Source: Lachnospiraceae bacterium
GTDB taxonomy: Bacteria; Bacillota; Clostridia; Lachnospirales; Lachnospiraceae
Assembly: GCA_900757195.1 (NCBI GenBank)
Contig: CAAEMZ010000005.1
Location: 1 to 36,208, forward strand
Length of the DNA: 36,208 nucleotides
Direction: 5' to 3'
Position 1 is the first letter of the stretch. Every line of letters starts with the position of its first letter. The notes beneath the pieces were generated by a model. It was not told the origin of the DNA and searched no databases. It saw nothing but the letters and a program-made list of their open reading frames with translations. Made by a program: the position numbers and the translations under genes. This document shows, one piece after another, positions 15,484-23,328 of the stretch.

Positions 15484-16086
15484 ATGGCAAATAAGAAAAA
15501 TGCCGATATTGCGGAGAAAGTGTATTGGCGGGATAATAAGCATTTTGCGGATTTATTTAATACTGTATTTTTTGACGGCAGACAGGTAATCCGTGAAGAG
15601 GAATTGACAGAGGCGGATAGTGAGGTATCAAATTATGTTTTTTCCAAAGAAGATGTATCTGCGATATCAAAAACTCGGGATATGATAAAGAAAGCTTCTG
15701 CAAATGCGGATTTTGTATTAAACCGGCTTTTATTTCAGATGATTAAAGATGTGAACAGATTATCAAAGAAAGAACTTTTAGAAAAATATAAATCTGAAAA
15801 TATATCGAAATCAGTGGTTATTACCGTCGGCAAGGTAACAGGAACAAAGGCGCTGGTCGATTGGGCATTGCAGAGAGAGGGGGATGAAATCATGTGTACG
15901 AATATGGATCGTATATTCGCTGAGGAAAGAGCTGAGGGGAGACAGGAAGGCAGGAAAGCGGGTTTAGAGGAAGCAAGAAGAGAAATTATCCAGAGGATGT
16001 TGTCAAAAGGGATGGATAAGGAACTGATAGCAGATATTTTGGATATTTCTATTGACGAAATAAAAACTGTATGCACAGTTGTTTAA
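15484..16086 (+). CDS. Rpn/PD-(D/E)XK transposase-like protein, internally shortened
   Basis: A 200-residue protein whose N-terminus (VYWRDNKHFADLFNTVFFDGRQVI) and charged C-terminal tail (RAEGRQEGRKAGLEEARREI...DKELIADILDISIDEI) match the two ends of Rpn-type recombination nucleases common in Lachnospiraceae. The middle is too short: after TRDMIKKASANADFVL it runs straight into NRLLFQMIKDVNRLSKKELL, and the usual core with the catalytic Asp and the ENQ-type motif is not seen. It is therefore probably catalytically dead, an internal-deletion derivative. The start at ATG 15484 follows GGGAG; an upstream ATG at 15445 adds unrelated residues. Confidence 0.65.
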   Translation: MANKKNADIAEKVYWRDNKHFADLFNTVFFDGRQVIREEELTEADSEVSNYVFSKEDVSAISKTRDMIKKASANADFVLNRLLFQMIKDVNRLSKKELLEKYKSENISKSVVITVGKVTGTKALVDWALQREGDEIMCTNMDRIFAEERAEGRQEGRKAGLEEARREIIQRMLSKGMDKELIADILDISIDEIKTVCTVV

Positions 16087-16090
16087 TTAT

Positions 16091-16123
16091 GATGAGGCAC
16101 AGAAATTTTTCCTGTGCCCCATC
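16091..16123. terminator. Hairpin between convergent genes
   Basis: GATGAGGCACAG (16091-16102) and CTGTGCCCCATC (16112-16123) form a 12-nt stem with one imperfect pair around an A/T-rich loop, located between the Rpn-type gene and the end of rfbC. There is no long T run on either side, so termination strength is uncertain. Confidence 0.5.
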
Positions 16124-16138
16124 ACTTTCAGCAATTGA

Positions 16139-16747
16139 TTAAAATTTAAATGTATCCTTGAGTCCGGCCCATACCTGATCTTTGTCGCTCAGGTTGAGTG
16201 CGGTGCCATCCTCCAGATGGTAGCCTTTGGCGGAAGCGGTACCCTGATATTCTCCGCTGAGTTTTGGCCAGGTGATACCGATTTCAGGATCGTTCCATGC
16301 GAGGCCGCCTTCATCTCCCGGATGATAGAAATCCGTGCATTTGTAACAGAATTCGGCAATATCACTCAGAACGAGGAAGCCGTGAGCAAAGCCTTCGGGG
16401 ATATAGAATTGTTTTTTATTTTCTTCGGTAAGTTCCACGCCGAACCATTTGCCGTAGGTTTCGCTGCCGCTGCGTAAGTCCACAGCGACATCAAATACGG
16501 AGCCTTTGACAACCCGGACGAGTTTTCCCTGAGGAAATTCTTTCTGAAAATGGAGTCCGCGCAGGACACCTTTGGTCGAACAGGACTGATTGTCCTGGAC
16601 AAAAATCATATTGAGGCCTTCTTCGGCCATATCTTTCTGATTATAAGTTTCCATGAAATAACCGCGGGCGTCACCGTGAACGGCAGGTTCAATGACGCAG
16701 AGGCCTTCGATGCCGCCGACGTTTTTTTCGACTTTAATCTGTCCCAT
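16139..16747 (-). CDS. rfbC: dTDP-4-dehydrorhamnose 3,5-epimerase RfbC/RmlC
   Basis: A 202-residue cupin enzyme, third step of dTDP-L-rhamnose synthesis. Family motifs: HGDARGYFMETYN, VQDNQSCSTKGVLRGLHFQ with the catalytic His, VDLRSGSETYGKWFGVEL, FYIPEGFAHGFLVLSD and YKCTDFYHPGDEGGLAWNDPEIGI. The ATG at 16747 has AGGAG eight bases upstream; the GTG three codons earlier overlaps that site and is rejected. It is the last gene of the minus-strand operon, 25 bp after rfbD. Confidence 0.95.
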   Translation of the reverse strand: MGQIKVEKNVGGIEGLCVIEPAVHGDARGYFMETYNQKDMAEEGLNMIFVQDNQSCSTKGVLRGLHFQKEFPQGKLVRVVKGSVFDVAVDLRSGSETYGKWFGVELTEENKKQFYIPEGFAHGFLVLSDIAEFCYKCTDFYHPGDEGGLAWNDPEIGITWPKLSGEYQGTASAKGYHLEDGTALNLSDKDQVWAGLKDTFKF

Positions 16748-16772
16748 TTTATTCACTCCTAAAATTCAATCT

Positions 16773-17660
16773 TTAAAATTCAATTTCTTTTAAATATCTG
16801 TTGAGGGCATCCTGCCAGTCCGGCAGCGGCCTGAAACCGTTTTCGATGAGTTTCCTCTTATCAAGACGGCTGTTAAATGGCCGGGCGGCTTTGGAGATAC
16901 CGTATTCTGCTGTAGTGACCGGTGCGACGGTTAAATGTTCGGAATCGTAGTCCGTATGACCGAGTTCTGCGGCCTGACGAAAGATTTCCGAGGCAAAATC
17001 GTACCAACTGATGTAGCCGCCCTCATTGGTCGCGTGATAATAACCGTATTTATCGGTTTCAATCATATCGACTAACAGGCGGGCCAGATCGTAGGTATAG
17101 GTTGGTGTGCCGATCTGGTCTTTGACAACGGTGAGTTTGTCGTGGGTTTTTCCCACATTCAGCATGGTTTTGATGAAGTTGTTCCCGTTTTTCCCGAAGA
17201 CCCAGGCGATACGGACGATGAAATATTTGGAAAGGATACCGGATACGGCAAGTTCACCTTCCAGTTTGGTCTGACCGTAAACATTGAGCGGTTTGTAATC
17301 CTTGCAGTCCGGCTGCCATGGCGTTTCACCCTGACCGTCAAAGACATAGTCGGTGGAGATATACATCATCGGGATATCCAGAAGCCGGCAGATTTCGGCA
17401 ATATTTTTGGTGCCGTCCGCATTAATACGACGAACTTTTTCGCGATTATCCGCATCTTCAGCCGCATCCACGGCTGTCCATGCAGCACAGTGGATGACTG
17501 CATCCGGCGCCGCATCCGGAATAACTTTATGAACGGAAGCTTTATCGGTGATATCCATTTCTTCAATGTCCACGCCGATGGCGTTATGATTTCTTTTGGT
17601 GAGTTCATTGACAACGTCATGACCGAGCTGGCCTCTGACGCCTGTGACCAATACTTTCAT
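16773..17660 (-). CDS. rfbD: dTDP-4-dehydrorhamnose reductase RfbD/RmlD
   Basis: A 295-residue short-chain reductase, the final step to dTDP-L-rhamnose with NAD(P)H. It opens with the nucleotide-binding motif VTGVRGQLGHDV, has the Y-x3-K pair in NVYGQTKLEGE and the family stretch MYISTDYVFDGQGETPWQPD. AGGAGG precedes the ATG. It lies between rfbB and rfbC. Confidence 0.95.
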   Translation of the reverse strand: MKVLVTGVRGQLGHDVVNELTKRNHNAIGVDIEEMDITDKASVHKVIPDAAPDAVIHCAAWTAVDAAEDADNREKVRRINADGTKNIAEICRLLDIPMMYISTDYVFDGQGETPWQPDCKDYKPLNVYGQTKLEGELAVSGILSKYFIVRIAWVFGKNGNNFIKTMLNVGKTHDKLTVVKDQIGTPTYTYDLARLLVDMIETDKYGYYHATNEGGYISWYDFASEIFRQAAELGHTDYDSEHLTVAPVTTAEYGISKAARPFNSRLDKRKLIENGFRPLPDWQDALNRYLKEIEF

Positions 17661-17703
17661 TTGACAATAACCTCCTGCGTTAAGATATTAGCGGCTGCCA
17701 TGA

Positions 17704-18723
17704 TTATCTGTGGGCGTACATTTTTTCATAGTAGTTCTGATATTCACCGGAAATGATGGTTTCCCACCATTCTTTGTTGTCCAGATACCACTGGATCGTT
17801 TTTTTGATGCCATCGGCAAATTTTGTTTCCGGCAGCCATCCCAGTTCGTTGTGGATTTTTGTAGGGTCGATAGCGTAGCGCATATCGTGGCCTTTACGGT
17901 CAGTGACATAAGTGATGAGACTTTCCGGCTTGTTCAGTTCTTTGCAGATGATTTTAACGATATCAATGTTTTTCATTTCGTTATGGCCGCCGATATTATA
18001 AACTTCACCGACGCGGCCATTGTGAATGATCAGGTCGATGGCTTTGCAGTGGTCCTCCACATAGAGCCAGTCGCGGACATTTTCGCCTTTGCCGTAGACA
18101 GGCAGCGGTTTATCATTTAAAGCGTTGGCAATCATCAGAGGGATGAGTTTTTCCGGAAAATGATAAGGTCCGTAGTTGTTGGAACAGCGGCTGATCGTGA
18201 CAGGCAGGCCGTAAGTCCGGTGGTAAGCCAGGACGAGCAGGTCAGCTCCGGCTTTGGAGGAACTGTAAGGGCTGCTTGTGTGGATCGGGGTTTCTTCCGT
18301 GAAGAAAAGATCCGGTCGGTCCAGAGGAAGATCGCCGTAAACTTCATCGGTGGAAACCTGATGATAGCGGGTGATACCGTATTTGCGGCAGGCATCCATC
18401 AGGACAGCCGTTCCTTTAATATTGGTATCGAGGAAAACTTCCGGGTTTTCGATGGAACGGTCTACATGGCTTTCCGCAGCAAAGTTGACGACCATATCCG
18501 GATGTTCTTCTTCAAATAATTTATATACAGCTTCACGGTCGGTGATGCTTTCTTTGACAAAACGGAAGTTCGGATTGTCCATGACCGGAGCAAGGGTTGA
18601 GAGATTTCCCGCATAAGTCAGGCAGTCCAGACAGACAATGCGGTAATCCGGGTATTTTTTTAACATATGGAAAACAAAATTACTTCCGATAAATCCGGCG
18701 CCGCCGGTAACGATAATATTCAT
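17704..18723 (-). CDS. rfbB: dTDP-glucose 4,6-dehydratase RfbB/RmlB
   Basis: A 339-residue NAD-dependent dehydratase converting dTDP-glucose to dTDP-4-keto-6-deoxyglucose. Signatures: GGAGFIGSNFV at the N-terminus, ESHVDRSIENP, STDEVYG with the catalytic acid pair in this region, YSSSKAGADLL (Y-x3-K) and NNYGPYHFPEKLIPL. AGGAG lies upstream of the ATG. It is preceded by rfbA with a 29-bp gap. Confidence 0.96.
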   Translation of the reverse strand: MNIIVTGGAGFIGSNFVFHMLKKYPDYRIVCLDCLTYAGNLSTLAPVMDNPNFRFVKESITDREAVYKLFEEEHPDMVVNFAAESHVDRSIENPEVFLDTNIKGTAVLMDACRKYGITRYHQVSTDEVYGDLPLDRPDLFFTEETPIHTSSPYSSSKAGADLLVLAYHRTYGLPVTISRCSNNYGPYHFPEKLIPLMIANALNDKPLPVYGKGENVRDWLYVEDHCKAIDLIIHNGRVGEVYNIGGHNEMKNIDIVKIICKELNKPESLITYVTDRKGHDMRYAIDPTKIHNELGWLPETKFADGIKKTIQWYLDNKEWWETIISGEYQNYYEKMYAHR

Positions 18724-18752
18724 AATTTAAAACTCCTATTCCAATCGTTGAA

Positions 18753-19649
18753 TCAGTGCAGTACATCCAGATATTTTCCGTCGAGAACATCTTTTAAATA
18801 CTGGCCGTATTGATTTTTCTTTAAAATTTCATAAACTTCCAGCACATCGTCTTTGGAAATCCAGCCGTTGAGGTAAGCAATTTCTTCAAGGCAGGCGATT
18901 TTGCGGTGCTGGTGGGTTTCAACGGTTTTTACAAAATTTGTGGCATCCACAAGGCTTTCATGAGTTCCCGTGTCCAGCCAGGTAAAGCCCTGACCGAGAA
19001 GCTCTACGTTCAGGCGGCCTTTCTCCAGATAAATCCGGTTTAAATCGGTGATTTCCAGTTCCCCGCGGGCGCTTGGTTTCAAACCTTTGGCGTATTTTAC
19101 GACGTCGTTATCATAGAAATAAAGGCCGGTAACGCAGTAATTGCTCTTTGGTTCGGCCGGTTTTTCTTCAATGGAAACGGCCTTGCCTTCTTCATTAAAT
19201 TCAACGATACCGAAACGTTCCGGATCATCCACGTAATAGCCGAAGACGGTGGCGCCTTTGCCGGAGGAAGCATTTTCCACAGCGGCCTTCAGCCGTTTCT
19301 TCAAACCGTGTCCGGCAAAAATATTGTCGCCGAGGACCATGGCTACAGTATCATTTCCGATGAATTCTTCACCGATAATAAAGGCCTGAGCCAGTCCGTC
19401 CGGACTTGGCTGGACAGCGTAGGAAAGCTGAACGCCGAACTGGTGGCCGTCGCCAAGAAGTTCTTTGAAACGCGGTGTATCCTGAGGGGTGGAAATAATC
19501 AGAATGTCACGAATCCCCGCATTCATAAGGACAGACATGGGATAATAAATCATCGGTTTGTCATAAATCGGCAAAAGCTGTTTTGACGTCACCATGGTCA
19601 GAGGATAGAGTCGTGTGCCGGAACCGCCGGCTAAAATAATTCCCTTCAT
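18753..19649 (-). CDS. rfbA: Glucose-1-phosphate thymidylyltransferase RfbA/RmlA
   Basis: A 298-residue nucleotidyltransferase making dTDP-glucose from dTTP and glucose-1-phosphate, the entry step to dTDP-rhamnose. It has the pyrophosphorylase motif GGSGTRLYPLT at the start, PMIYYPMSVLMNAGI, MVLGDNIF and TWLDTGTHESL. GGAG precedes the ATG. First gene of a four-gene operon that contains all rhamnose-nucleotide enzymes but no glycosyltransferase, so the sugar is used by wall or capsule genes elsewhere. Confidence 0.96.
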   Translation of the reverse strand: MKGIILAGGSGTRLYPLTMVTSKQLLPIYDKPMIYYPMSVLMNAGIRDILIISTPQDTPRFKELLGDGHQFGVQLSYAVQPSPDGLAQAFIIGEEFIGNDTVAMVLGDNIFAGHGLKKRLKAAVENASSGKGATVFGYYVDDPERFGIVEFNEEGKAVSIEEKPAEPKSNYCVTGLYFYDNDVVKYAKGLKPSARGELEITDLNRIYLEKGRLNVELLGQGFTWLDTGTHESLVDATNFVKTVETHQHRKIACLEEIAYLNGWISKDDVLEVYEILKKNQYGQYLKDVLDGKYLDVLH

Positions 19650-19719
19650 GTATAGTCTCCTTTGCTTTGGTATTTATATAAGTTGTTCAGGTAAACAGTC
19701 GTTGGTCGTATATAAATAT

Positions 19720-19750
19720 ATTATAAAAGGTGACCTAAGGTCACCTTCAA
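19720..19750 (-). promoter_or_regulatory. Predicted MerR-type promoter/operator ahead of rfbA
   Basis: On the minus strand: -35 TTGAAG (19745-19750), a 19-bp spacer, and a consensus -10 TATAAT (19720-19725). A perfect dyad, AAGGTGACC / GGTCACCTT with a 3-nt centre (19727-19747), fills the spacer. A 19-bp spacer with a dyad is the hallmark of promoters untwisted by MerR-family activators, and a MerR-domain gene ends just upstream. Predicted transcription starts about 60 nt before the rfbA ATG. The same dyad could instead act as a terminator hairpin for that regulator gene, since a short T-rich stretch follows. Confidence 0.55.
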
Positions 19751-19809
19751 GTGCTTTTTAAAAAATTTTTTGAAATTTGCTGTAAAATCAGGGAAATATG
19801 CGGGATACC

Positions 19810-21012
19810 CTATAGGGATATCGTATCGCCCCCGGATTGGCATATAAAAATTCCGGCATCTTTGGAAATGTGGAAGCTTTTTCCCATTTTTTTCTTAACG
19901 AAGCTGCGAAATTCATTGTAGCGGTCGGGAATGTACTGATTCTGGTTGCCATGGCAGGATAAAACATAACTGATCAGCGGTTCCGGATCCGGAACATTCA
20001 GAGAATCATCATAAGATTCCCAGTGAATATCGGAAAAACAGGCAGCCAGCAGTTCGGCGCCATTTTCCCGGCCAAAGCGGTCGTAAAGTTTTTCGGCGGA
20101 CAGGACAATGCGTTCATCAAAAGCCTGAACGATCCGGGTGATTTCAGCCATGTGATTTTTGCCGTAGGTGCTGCATATAAAGAGGCCGTCATTTTTAAGA
20201 ACCCTTCGGACTTCCTGACAGACCTTTGGAATGTCATCACAGTAAAAGAGGACATGATTGGCGATAACCCGGTCAAAGGTTTCTGCTTCAAAGGGAATTT
20301 TATGGGCATCAAAGGTTTCAAAAGTAAAGCGCGGGTCATCCGTACCGATGGTCCGGCGGGCATCCCGGAGCATTCCCTCGGAAATATCTGAAAGGGTTAT
20401 GTGAATATCCGATGGGAGGCGGGTTAAACTATCTTTCCAGAGCGTGCCGTCCCCACAGCCGATTTCCAGTATTTTCATGCCGGGACGAAGGCGGCACTGG
20501 TTGAAAATCCACGGAAACCAGCCCTGACTGTTTTCAGAATAGAGACTGTGAAGGTTAATTCTGGCGGAAATATTGGAAGCGTTCTGATATTGATTTTTCA
20601 GACTTTTTTCCATTCCGGTCAGATGGATCAGATCCAGCATCTGGCTCCAGTCCACCGTATGATCGGTCTGAATGGCCCGGGCTGTATTCCGGATTGCTTT
20701 TTCTACGAGCTGCATCTGTTCGATGCGGTCCTGGACCAGCTTGAGCTGCAGATTCAGAGAATTCAGCATAAAATGGTAATTGGAATCGCCGATGGTCATT
20801 TCGCGGATATCTTCCAGGGAGAAGCCGAGATATTTGAGCAGCAGAATCTGCTGGAGCCGTGCGAAGTCTTCATCGGTATAAAAGCGGGCGCCGGATTCGG
20901 AAACCCAGGTCGGTTTTAAAATATCATGTTTATCGTAATAGCGAATGGTGCGCAGTGTCACATGGGCCATGCGGGCAAATTCGCCGGAAGAATAATAGCC
21001 GGGTTTTTTCAT
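19810..21012 (-). CDS. MerR-family regulator fused to a SAM-dependent methyltransferase
   Basis: A 400-residue two-domain protein. Residues about 6-75 are a MerR winged helix-turn-helix (YSSGEFARMAHVTLRTIRYYDKH, GARFYTDEDFARLQQILLLKYLGFSLEDI); 80-115 form the usual dimerising coiled coil; about 165-400 are a class I methyltransferase with motif I ILEIGCGDG (181-189), motif II LSDISEGML and FDRVIANHVLFYCDDIP. So a DNA-binding activator carries an enzyme-like sensor domain in place of a small ligand pocket. AAGGAGG precedes the ATG. Its own target could be the rfb operon just downstream, with which it may also be partly co-transcribed. Confidence 0.85.
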   Translation of the reverse strand: MKKPGYYSSGEFARMAHVTLRTIRYYDKHDILKPTWVSESGARFYTDEDFARLQQILLLKYLGFSLEDIREMTIGDSNYHFMLNSLNLQLKLVQDRIEQMQLVEKAIRNTARAIQTDHTVDWSQMLDLIHLTGMEKSLKNQYQNASNISARINLHSLYSENSQGWFPWIFNQCRLRPGMKILEIGCGDGTLWKDSLTRLPSDIHITLSDISEGMLRDARRTIGTDDPRFTFETFDAHKIPFEAETFDRVIANHVLFYCDDIPKVCQEVRRVLKNDGLFICSTYGKNHMAEITRIVQAFDERIVLSAEKLYDRFGRENGAELLAACFSDIHWESYDDSLNVPDPEPLISYVLSCHGNQNQYIPDRYNEFRSFVKKKMGKSFHISKDAGIFICQSGGDTISL

Positions 21013-21071
21013 GAATCGGGCCTCCTTGCTGCAGAATTTATTTCGTTCATAAAAATCACAGGATATTGTAT

Positions 21072-21100
21072 ATTATAAAGGTAAAAGGGAAAAGTGGCAA
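21072..21100 (-). promoter_or_regulatory. Sigma-A promoter for the MerR-methyltransferase gene
   Basis: On the minus strand TTGCCA (21095-21100), a 17-bp spacer and a perfect TATAAT (21072-21077), about 60 bp before the ATG at 21012. Spacing is the ordinary 17 bp, so this promoter is not of the MerR-activated type. Confidence 0.6.
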
Positions 21101-21107
21101 ATGCAAT

Positions 21108-21139
21108 TTGCAGGAGGTTCCGACTGTGATATAACAGTC
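21108..21139 (+). promoter_or_regulatory. Predicted promoter of the BFD-like gene with a dyad over the -10
   Basis: TTGCAG (21108-21113), 16-bp spacer, TATAAC (21130-21135). GACTGT (21122-21127) and ACAGTC (21134-21139) form an inverted repeat with a 6-nt centre across the -10, a possible repressor site. It diverges from the MerR-gene promoter. Confidence 0.4.
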
Positions 21140-21166
21140 ATAAAATAAATGAAAGAAGGTTCGGAT

Positions 21167-21352
21167 ATGGCGGATAAAAAGGAAATATGCAGTTGTTATC
21201 ATGTGACGAAATCGGACATTAAAGAGGCTGTAAAAAACGGAGCGGTGTCTTATAAAGAAGTCAAAAAGGAAACGAAGGCCGGAAAGGCCTGTGGCAAGTG
21301 TAAGAAGAAAATCAAGAAACTGATCAGAAAAACCCTGAATTCCGGCGGCTGA
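21167..21352 (+). CDS. BFD-like [2Fe-2S]-binding protein
   Basis: A 61-residue protein with the four cysteines of the BFD-like (2Fe-2S)-binding domain: C-x-C near the N-terminus (EICSCYHVTKSDIKEAVKNG) and C-x2-C near the end (GKACGKCKKKIKKL). Such domains occur in bacterioferritin-associated ferredoxin, nitrite reductase and NifU; stand-alone small versions take part in iron release or electron transfer. The lysine-rich C-terminus is notable. The ATG at 21167 follows GAAAGAAGG; an ATG six codons earlier has no better site. No bacterioferritin gene is adjacent. Confidence 0.8.
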   Translation: MADKKEICSCYHVTKSDIKEAVKNGAVSYKEVKKETKAGKACGKCKKKIKKLIRKTLNSGG

Positions 21353-21353
21353 A

Positions 21354-21372
21354 CCGGCACTGTCCGTGCCGG
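21354..21372. terminator. Hairpin between BFD-like gene and phnF
   Basis: CCGGCAC (21354-21360) and GTGCCGG (21366-21372) make a perfect 7-bp GC-rich stem with a 5-nt loop between two convergent genes. No T run follows, so it is at best a weak or factor-assisted terminator. Confidence 0.4.
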
Positions 21373-21386
21373 AGCTCCGGAAGACT

Positions 21387-22094
21387 TTATAACTCAAAAA
21401 TAAATTTATCGCTGCGGTAAATCGTCCGTGCGATTTCTACCACAGTCCCCGTGGACTTTTCGATGCAGCGGGATGTGAGAACAAGACTTGGAGCGTATCC
21501 CTGAATATGAAGGCTGGTACGCTCTTTTTTACTGAGGGTGGATACGGTCAGCTGCATATTGTCTGCAGCCAGATCCCTGTAGCCCCAGTGATGGATATAT
21601 TCAAAAACCGACCGGATGTCCGGACCGTCCCTTTGAATCTGTGGAAAAAGGTTTTCCGGAAGATAACTGATGTGGATAGCCGCCGGTTCATCGGCCAGAA
21701 TCCGGAGGCGGGTGATTTTATAGACGGCTGTTCCGTCGTCGATACCGAGCATACTGTGAATAAGAGAGGCTTCCCGAAGCTTTTGAAAACCGATATTACG
21801 GGTTTCCAGAGGCAGATTCAGGGAAGCCATTTTATGTGTAAAACTTTCATTGTTCATAAAAAGCCGTATTTTTTCCCGTTTTCCGGAAAAGAAGCTGCCG
21901 TAGCCCTGCATGGAATAGACATAGCCCTGTTCCTTGAGCCGTTCGTAGGCTTTGCGGATTTCTGATCGTGTTACGCCAAAGCGGACAGCCATATGGTTTT
22001 CACTGGGCATTTTTTCATCCTTTTTATAAACATTTTCTTTGAATTCCTGAATTAAAGTATCTGCAATGGTTTCCCATGTCCATTTTTTTGTCAT
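21387..22094 (-). CDS. phnF: GntR/HutC-family regulator PhnF
   Basis: A 235-residue regulator: GntR winged helix-turn-helix in residues about 10-75 (KMPSENHMAVRFGVTRSEIRKAYERLKEQGYVYSMQGYGSFF) and a UTRA ligand-binding domain from about 95 to 230 (LASLNLPLETRNIGF...GIDDGTAVYKITRLRILADEPAAIHISYLP...). PhnF proteins of this type repress phosphonate genes. It is transcribed away from phnG across a 184-bp region that holds a perfect dyad. AGGAGG precedes the ATG. Identification as PhnF rests on family plus position. Confidence 0.85.
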   Translation of the reverse strand: MTKKWTWETIADTLIQEFKENVYKKDEKMPSENHMAVRFGVTRSEIRKAYERLKEQGYVYSMQGYGSFFSGKREKIRLFMNNESFTHKMASLNLPLETRNIGFQKLREASLIHSMLGIDDGTAVYKITRLRILADEPAAIHISYLPENLFPQIQRDGPDIRSVFEYIHHWGYRDLAADNMQLTVSTLSKKERTSLHIQGYAPSLVLTSRCIEKSTGTVVEIARTIYRSDKFIFEL

Positions 22095-22133
22095 TACGCC
22101 GGACCTCCTGAAATAAGGAAAATTTTCGTATCA

Positions 22134-22162
22134 ATTATAGCAGTATCTTTATAAGCAAACAA
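22134..22162 (-). promoter_or_regulatory. Possible phnF promoter
   Basis: On the minus strand TTGTTT (22157-22162), 17-bp spacer, TATAAT (22134-22139), about 40 bp before the phnF ATG. The -10 is consensus, the -35 weak. Confidence 0.35.
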
Positions 22163-22196
22163 TGAATTTCAGGGAGTTTACAAAAAAATTACATAA

Positions 22197-22230
22197 TAAA
22201 GTTGGCAACTTTACACAGAGTCCATAGGAT
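22197..22230 (+). promoter_or_regulatory. phnG operon promoter and candidate PhnF operator
   Basis: TTGGCA (22202-22207), 17-bp spacer and TAGGAT (22225-22230) form a plausible promoter 48 bp before phnG. A perfect 17-bp dyad, TAAAGTTG-G-CAACTTTA (22197-22213), completely covers the -35 box. GntR/HutC repressors bind such short dyads, so PhnF would block RNA polymerase here until a phosphonate-derived ligand releases it. Operator identity is inferred from position and symmetry. Confidence 0.55.
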
Positions 22231-22278
22231 AAGCGGGTAAATTGTTGAAAGCACCATCCGGTGTAAAGGAGGAAGATT

Positions 22279-22698
22279 ATGTCGAAACAAAAGCTGTCGT
22301 CAATTATGGCAGGAGCTTCAGGGGAGGAATTGTCTGCAATTGCAAACCAAATTAAAACGGACAGCGTGGTCCGGATTCTAAAGGAACCGCAGAAGACACT
22401 GGTTATGGTCAAGGTTCGGGAATCTGTAAAAAATTCGCTATTTTATCTGGGCGAAGTTCTGGCAACCGAGTGTATGGTGACGGTGGATGGAATAAAAGGG
22501 GTCAGTGTAATCGCCGGTGATGATTTTCACAAGGCAGCGTCTGCGGCAATTATTGACGGTTATCTGAACGGAAATCGGGATAACGAAGAAATTCTCAGGC
22601 AGATAGAAGCTCTGGAAGAAAAGCAGAAAAAGGAAAGAGAAACGTTAAACCGACAGCTCCGGAAATCAAAAGTAAACTTTAATGTGATGGGAGAATAG
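22279..22698 (+). CDS. phnG: C-P lyase complex subunit PhnG
   Basis: A 139-residue PhnG, part of the PhnGHIJ core that couples ATP and phosphonate and cleaves the carbon-phosphorus bond. Family features are the LLKEPQKTLVMVKVRES-like strand (RILKEPQKTLVMVKVRES here), FYLGEVLATECMVTVDGIKGV and GDDFHKAASAAIIDGY. The C-terminus is a charged helix (EILRQIEALEEKQKKERETL). GGAGG precedes the ATG; phnH follows after three bases. First gene of the plus-strand phosphonate operon. Confidence 0.93.
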   Translation: MSKQKLSSIMAGASGEELSAIANQIKTDSVVRILKEPQKTLVMVKVRESVKNSLFYLGEVLATECMVTVDGIKGVSVIAGDDFHKAASAAIIDGYLNGNRDNEEILRQIEALEEKQKKERETLNRQLRKSKVNFNVMGE

Positions 22699-22701
22699 AG
22701 G

Positions 22702-23328
22702 ATGGCAGAGGAAATAAAGCGGGCGTATCAGTTTGATTTCGTCCATGACGGACAGAAGATTTTCAGAAAACTGCTGGATGCGGTGGCAAATCCGGGAGAG
22801 ATAAAAAATATAGAGGCGGAAGCCGGAAAATTCCAGGGGAAATATAAATCCCTTCTGGCGCTGGGCTGCACGCTGCTGGATAATGAAGAAAAAATGTATG
22901 TTGAAAAGAATCCGAATCTTTCGGCAGAGCTGCACAGCCTGACGCTGTGCCGGGAGTCGGAACTGGACACAGCCGATTATATTTTTCTTTCTTCGGAAAT
23001 GAATTATGGTTCGATGGAACAGATTCTCAGAAATGTCAAACACGGAACCTATGCAGATCCGCAGACCTCTGCGACAGTGCTGCTTCTGTGTACAAGTATT
23101 GAAGGCGAGGAAGCCATGACGCTGAGAGGACCGGGCATTAAAGAGAAAAAAACGCTGAAGGTGTATCCCTATATCAAAAGAGTCATCGGAATATACCATC
23201 GGCTGAATATTGAATACCCACTCGGAGTGGATCTTGTATTTGCGGATGAAGAGGGAAACATTCTCGGGATTCCGCGTCTTGTGAAAATGGAAGAGCAGGA
23301 GGAAGAATCATGGCATATGTTGCAGTGA
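22702..23328 (+). CDS. phnH: C-P lyase complex subunit PhnH
   Basis: A 208-residue PhnH, a PLP-transferase-fold core subunit without PLP. It shows the conserved opening FRKLLDAVANPGEIKNI, LLALGCTLLDNEE, and the C-terminal part KTLKVYPYIKRVIGIYHRLNIEYPLGVDLVFADEEGNILGIPRL with the PxG-D-L-V-F pattern. Its end overlaps the phnI start by 19 bp. Confidence 0.93.
   Translation: MAEEIKRAYQFDFVHDGQKIFRKLLDAVANPGEIKNIEAEAGKFQGKYKSLLALGCTLLDNEEKMYVEKNPNLSAELHSLTLCRESELDTADYIFLSSEMNYGSMEQILRNVKHGTYADPQTSATVLLLCTSIEGEEAMTLRGPGIKEKKTLKVYPYIKRVIGIYHRLNIEYPLGVDLVFADEEGNILGIPRLVKMEEQEEESWHMLQ

Noticed and set aside
22251..22263. Regulatory hairpin in the phnG leader (CACC/GGTG)
   Set aside because: Only four base pairs; too short to support a claim.
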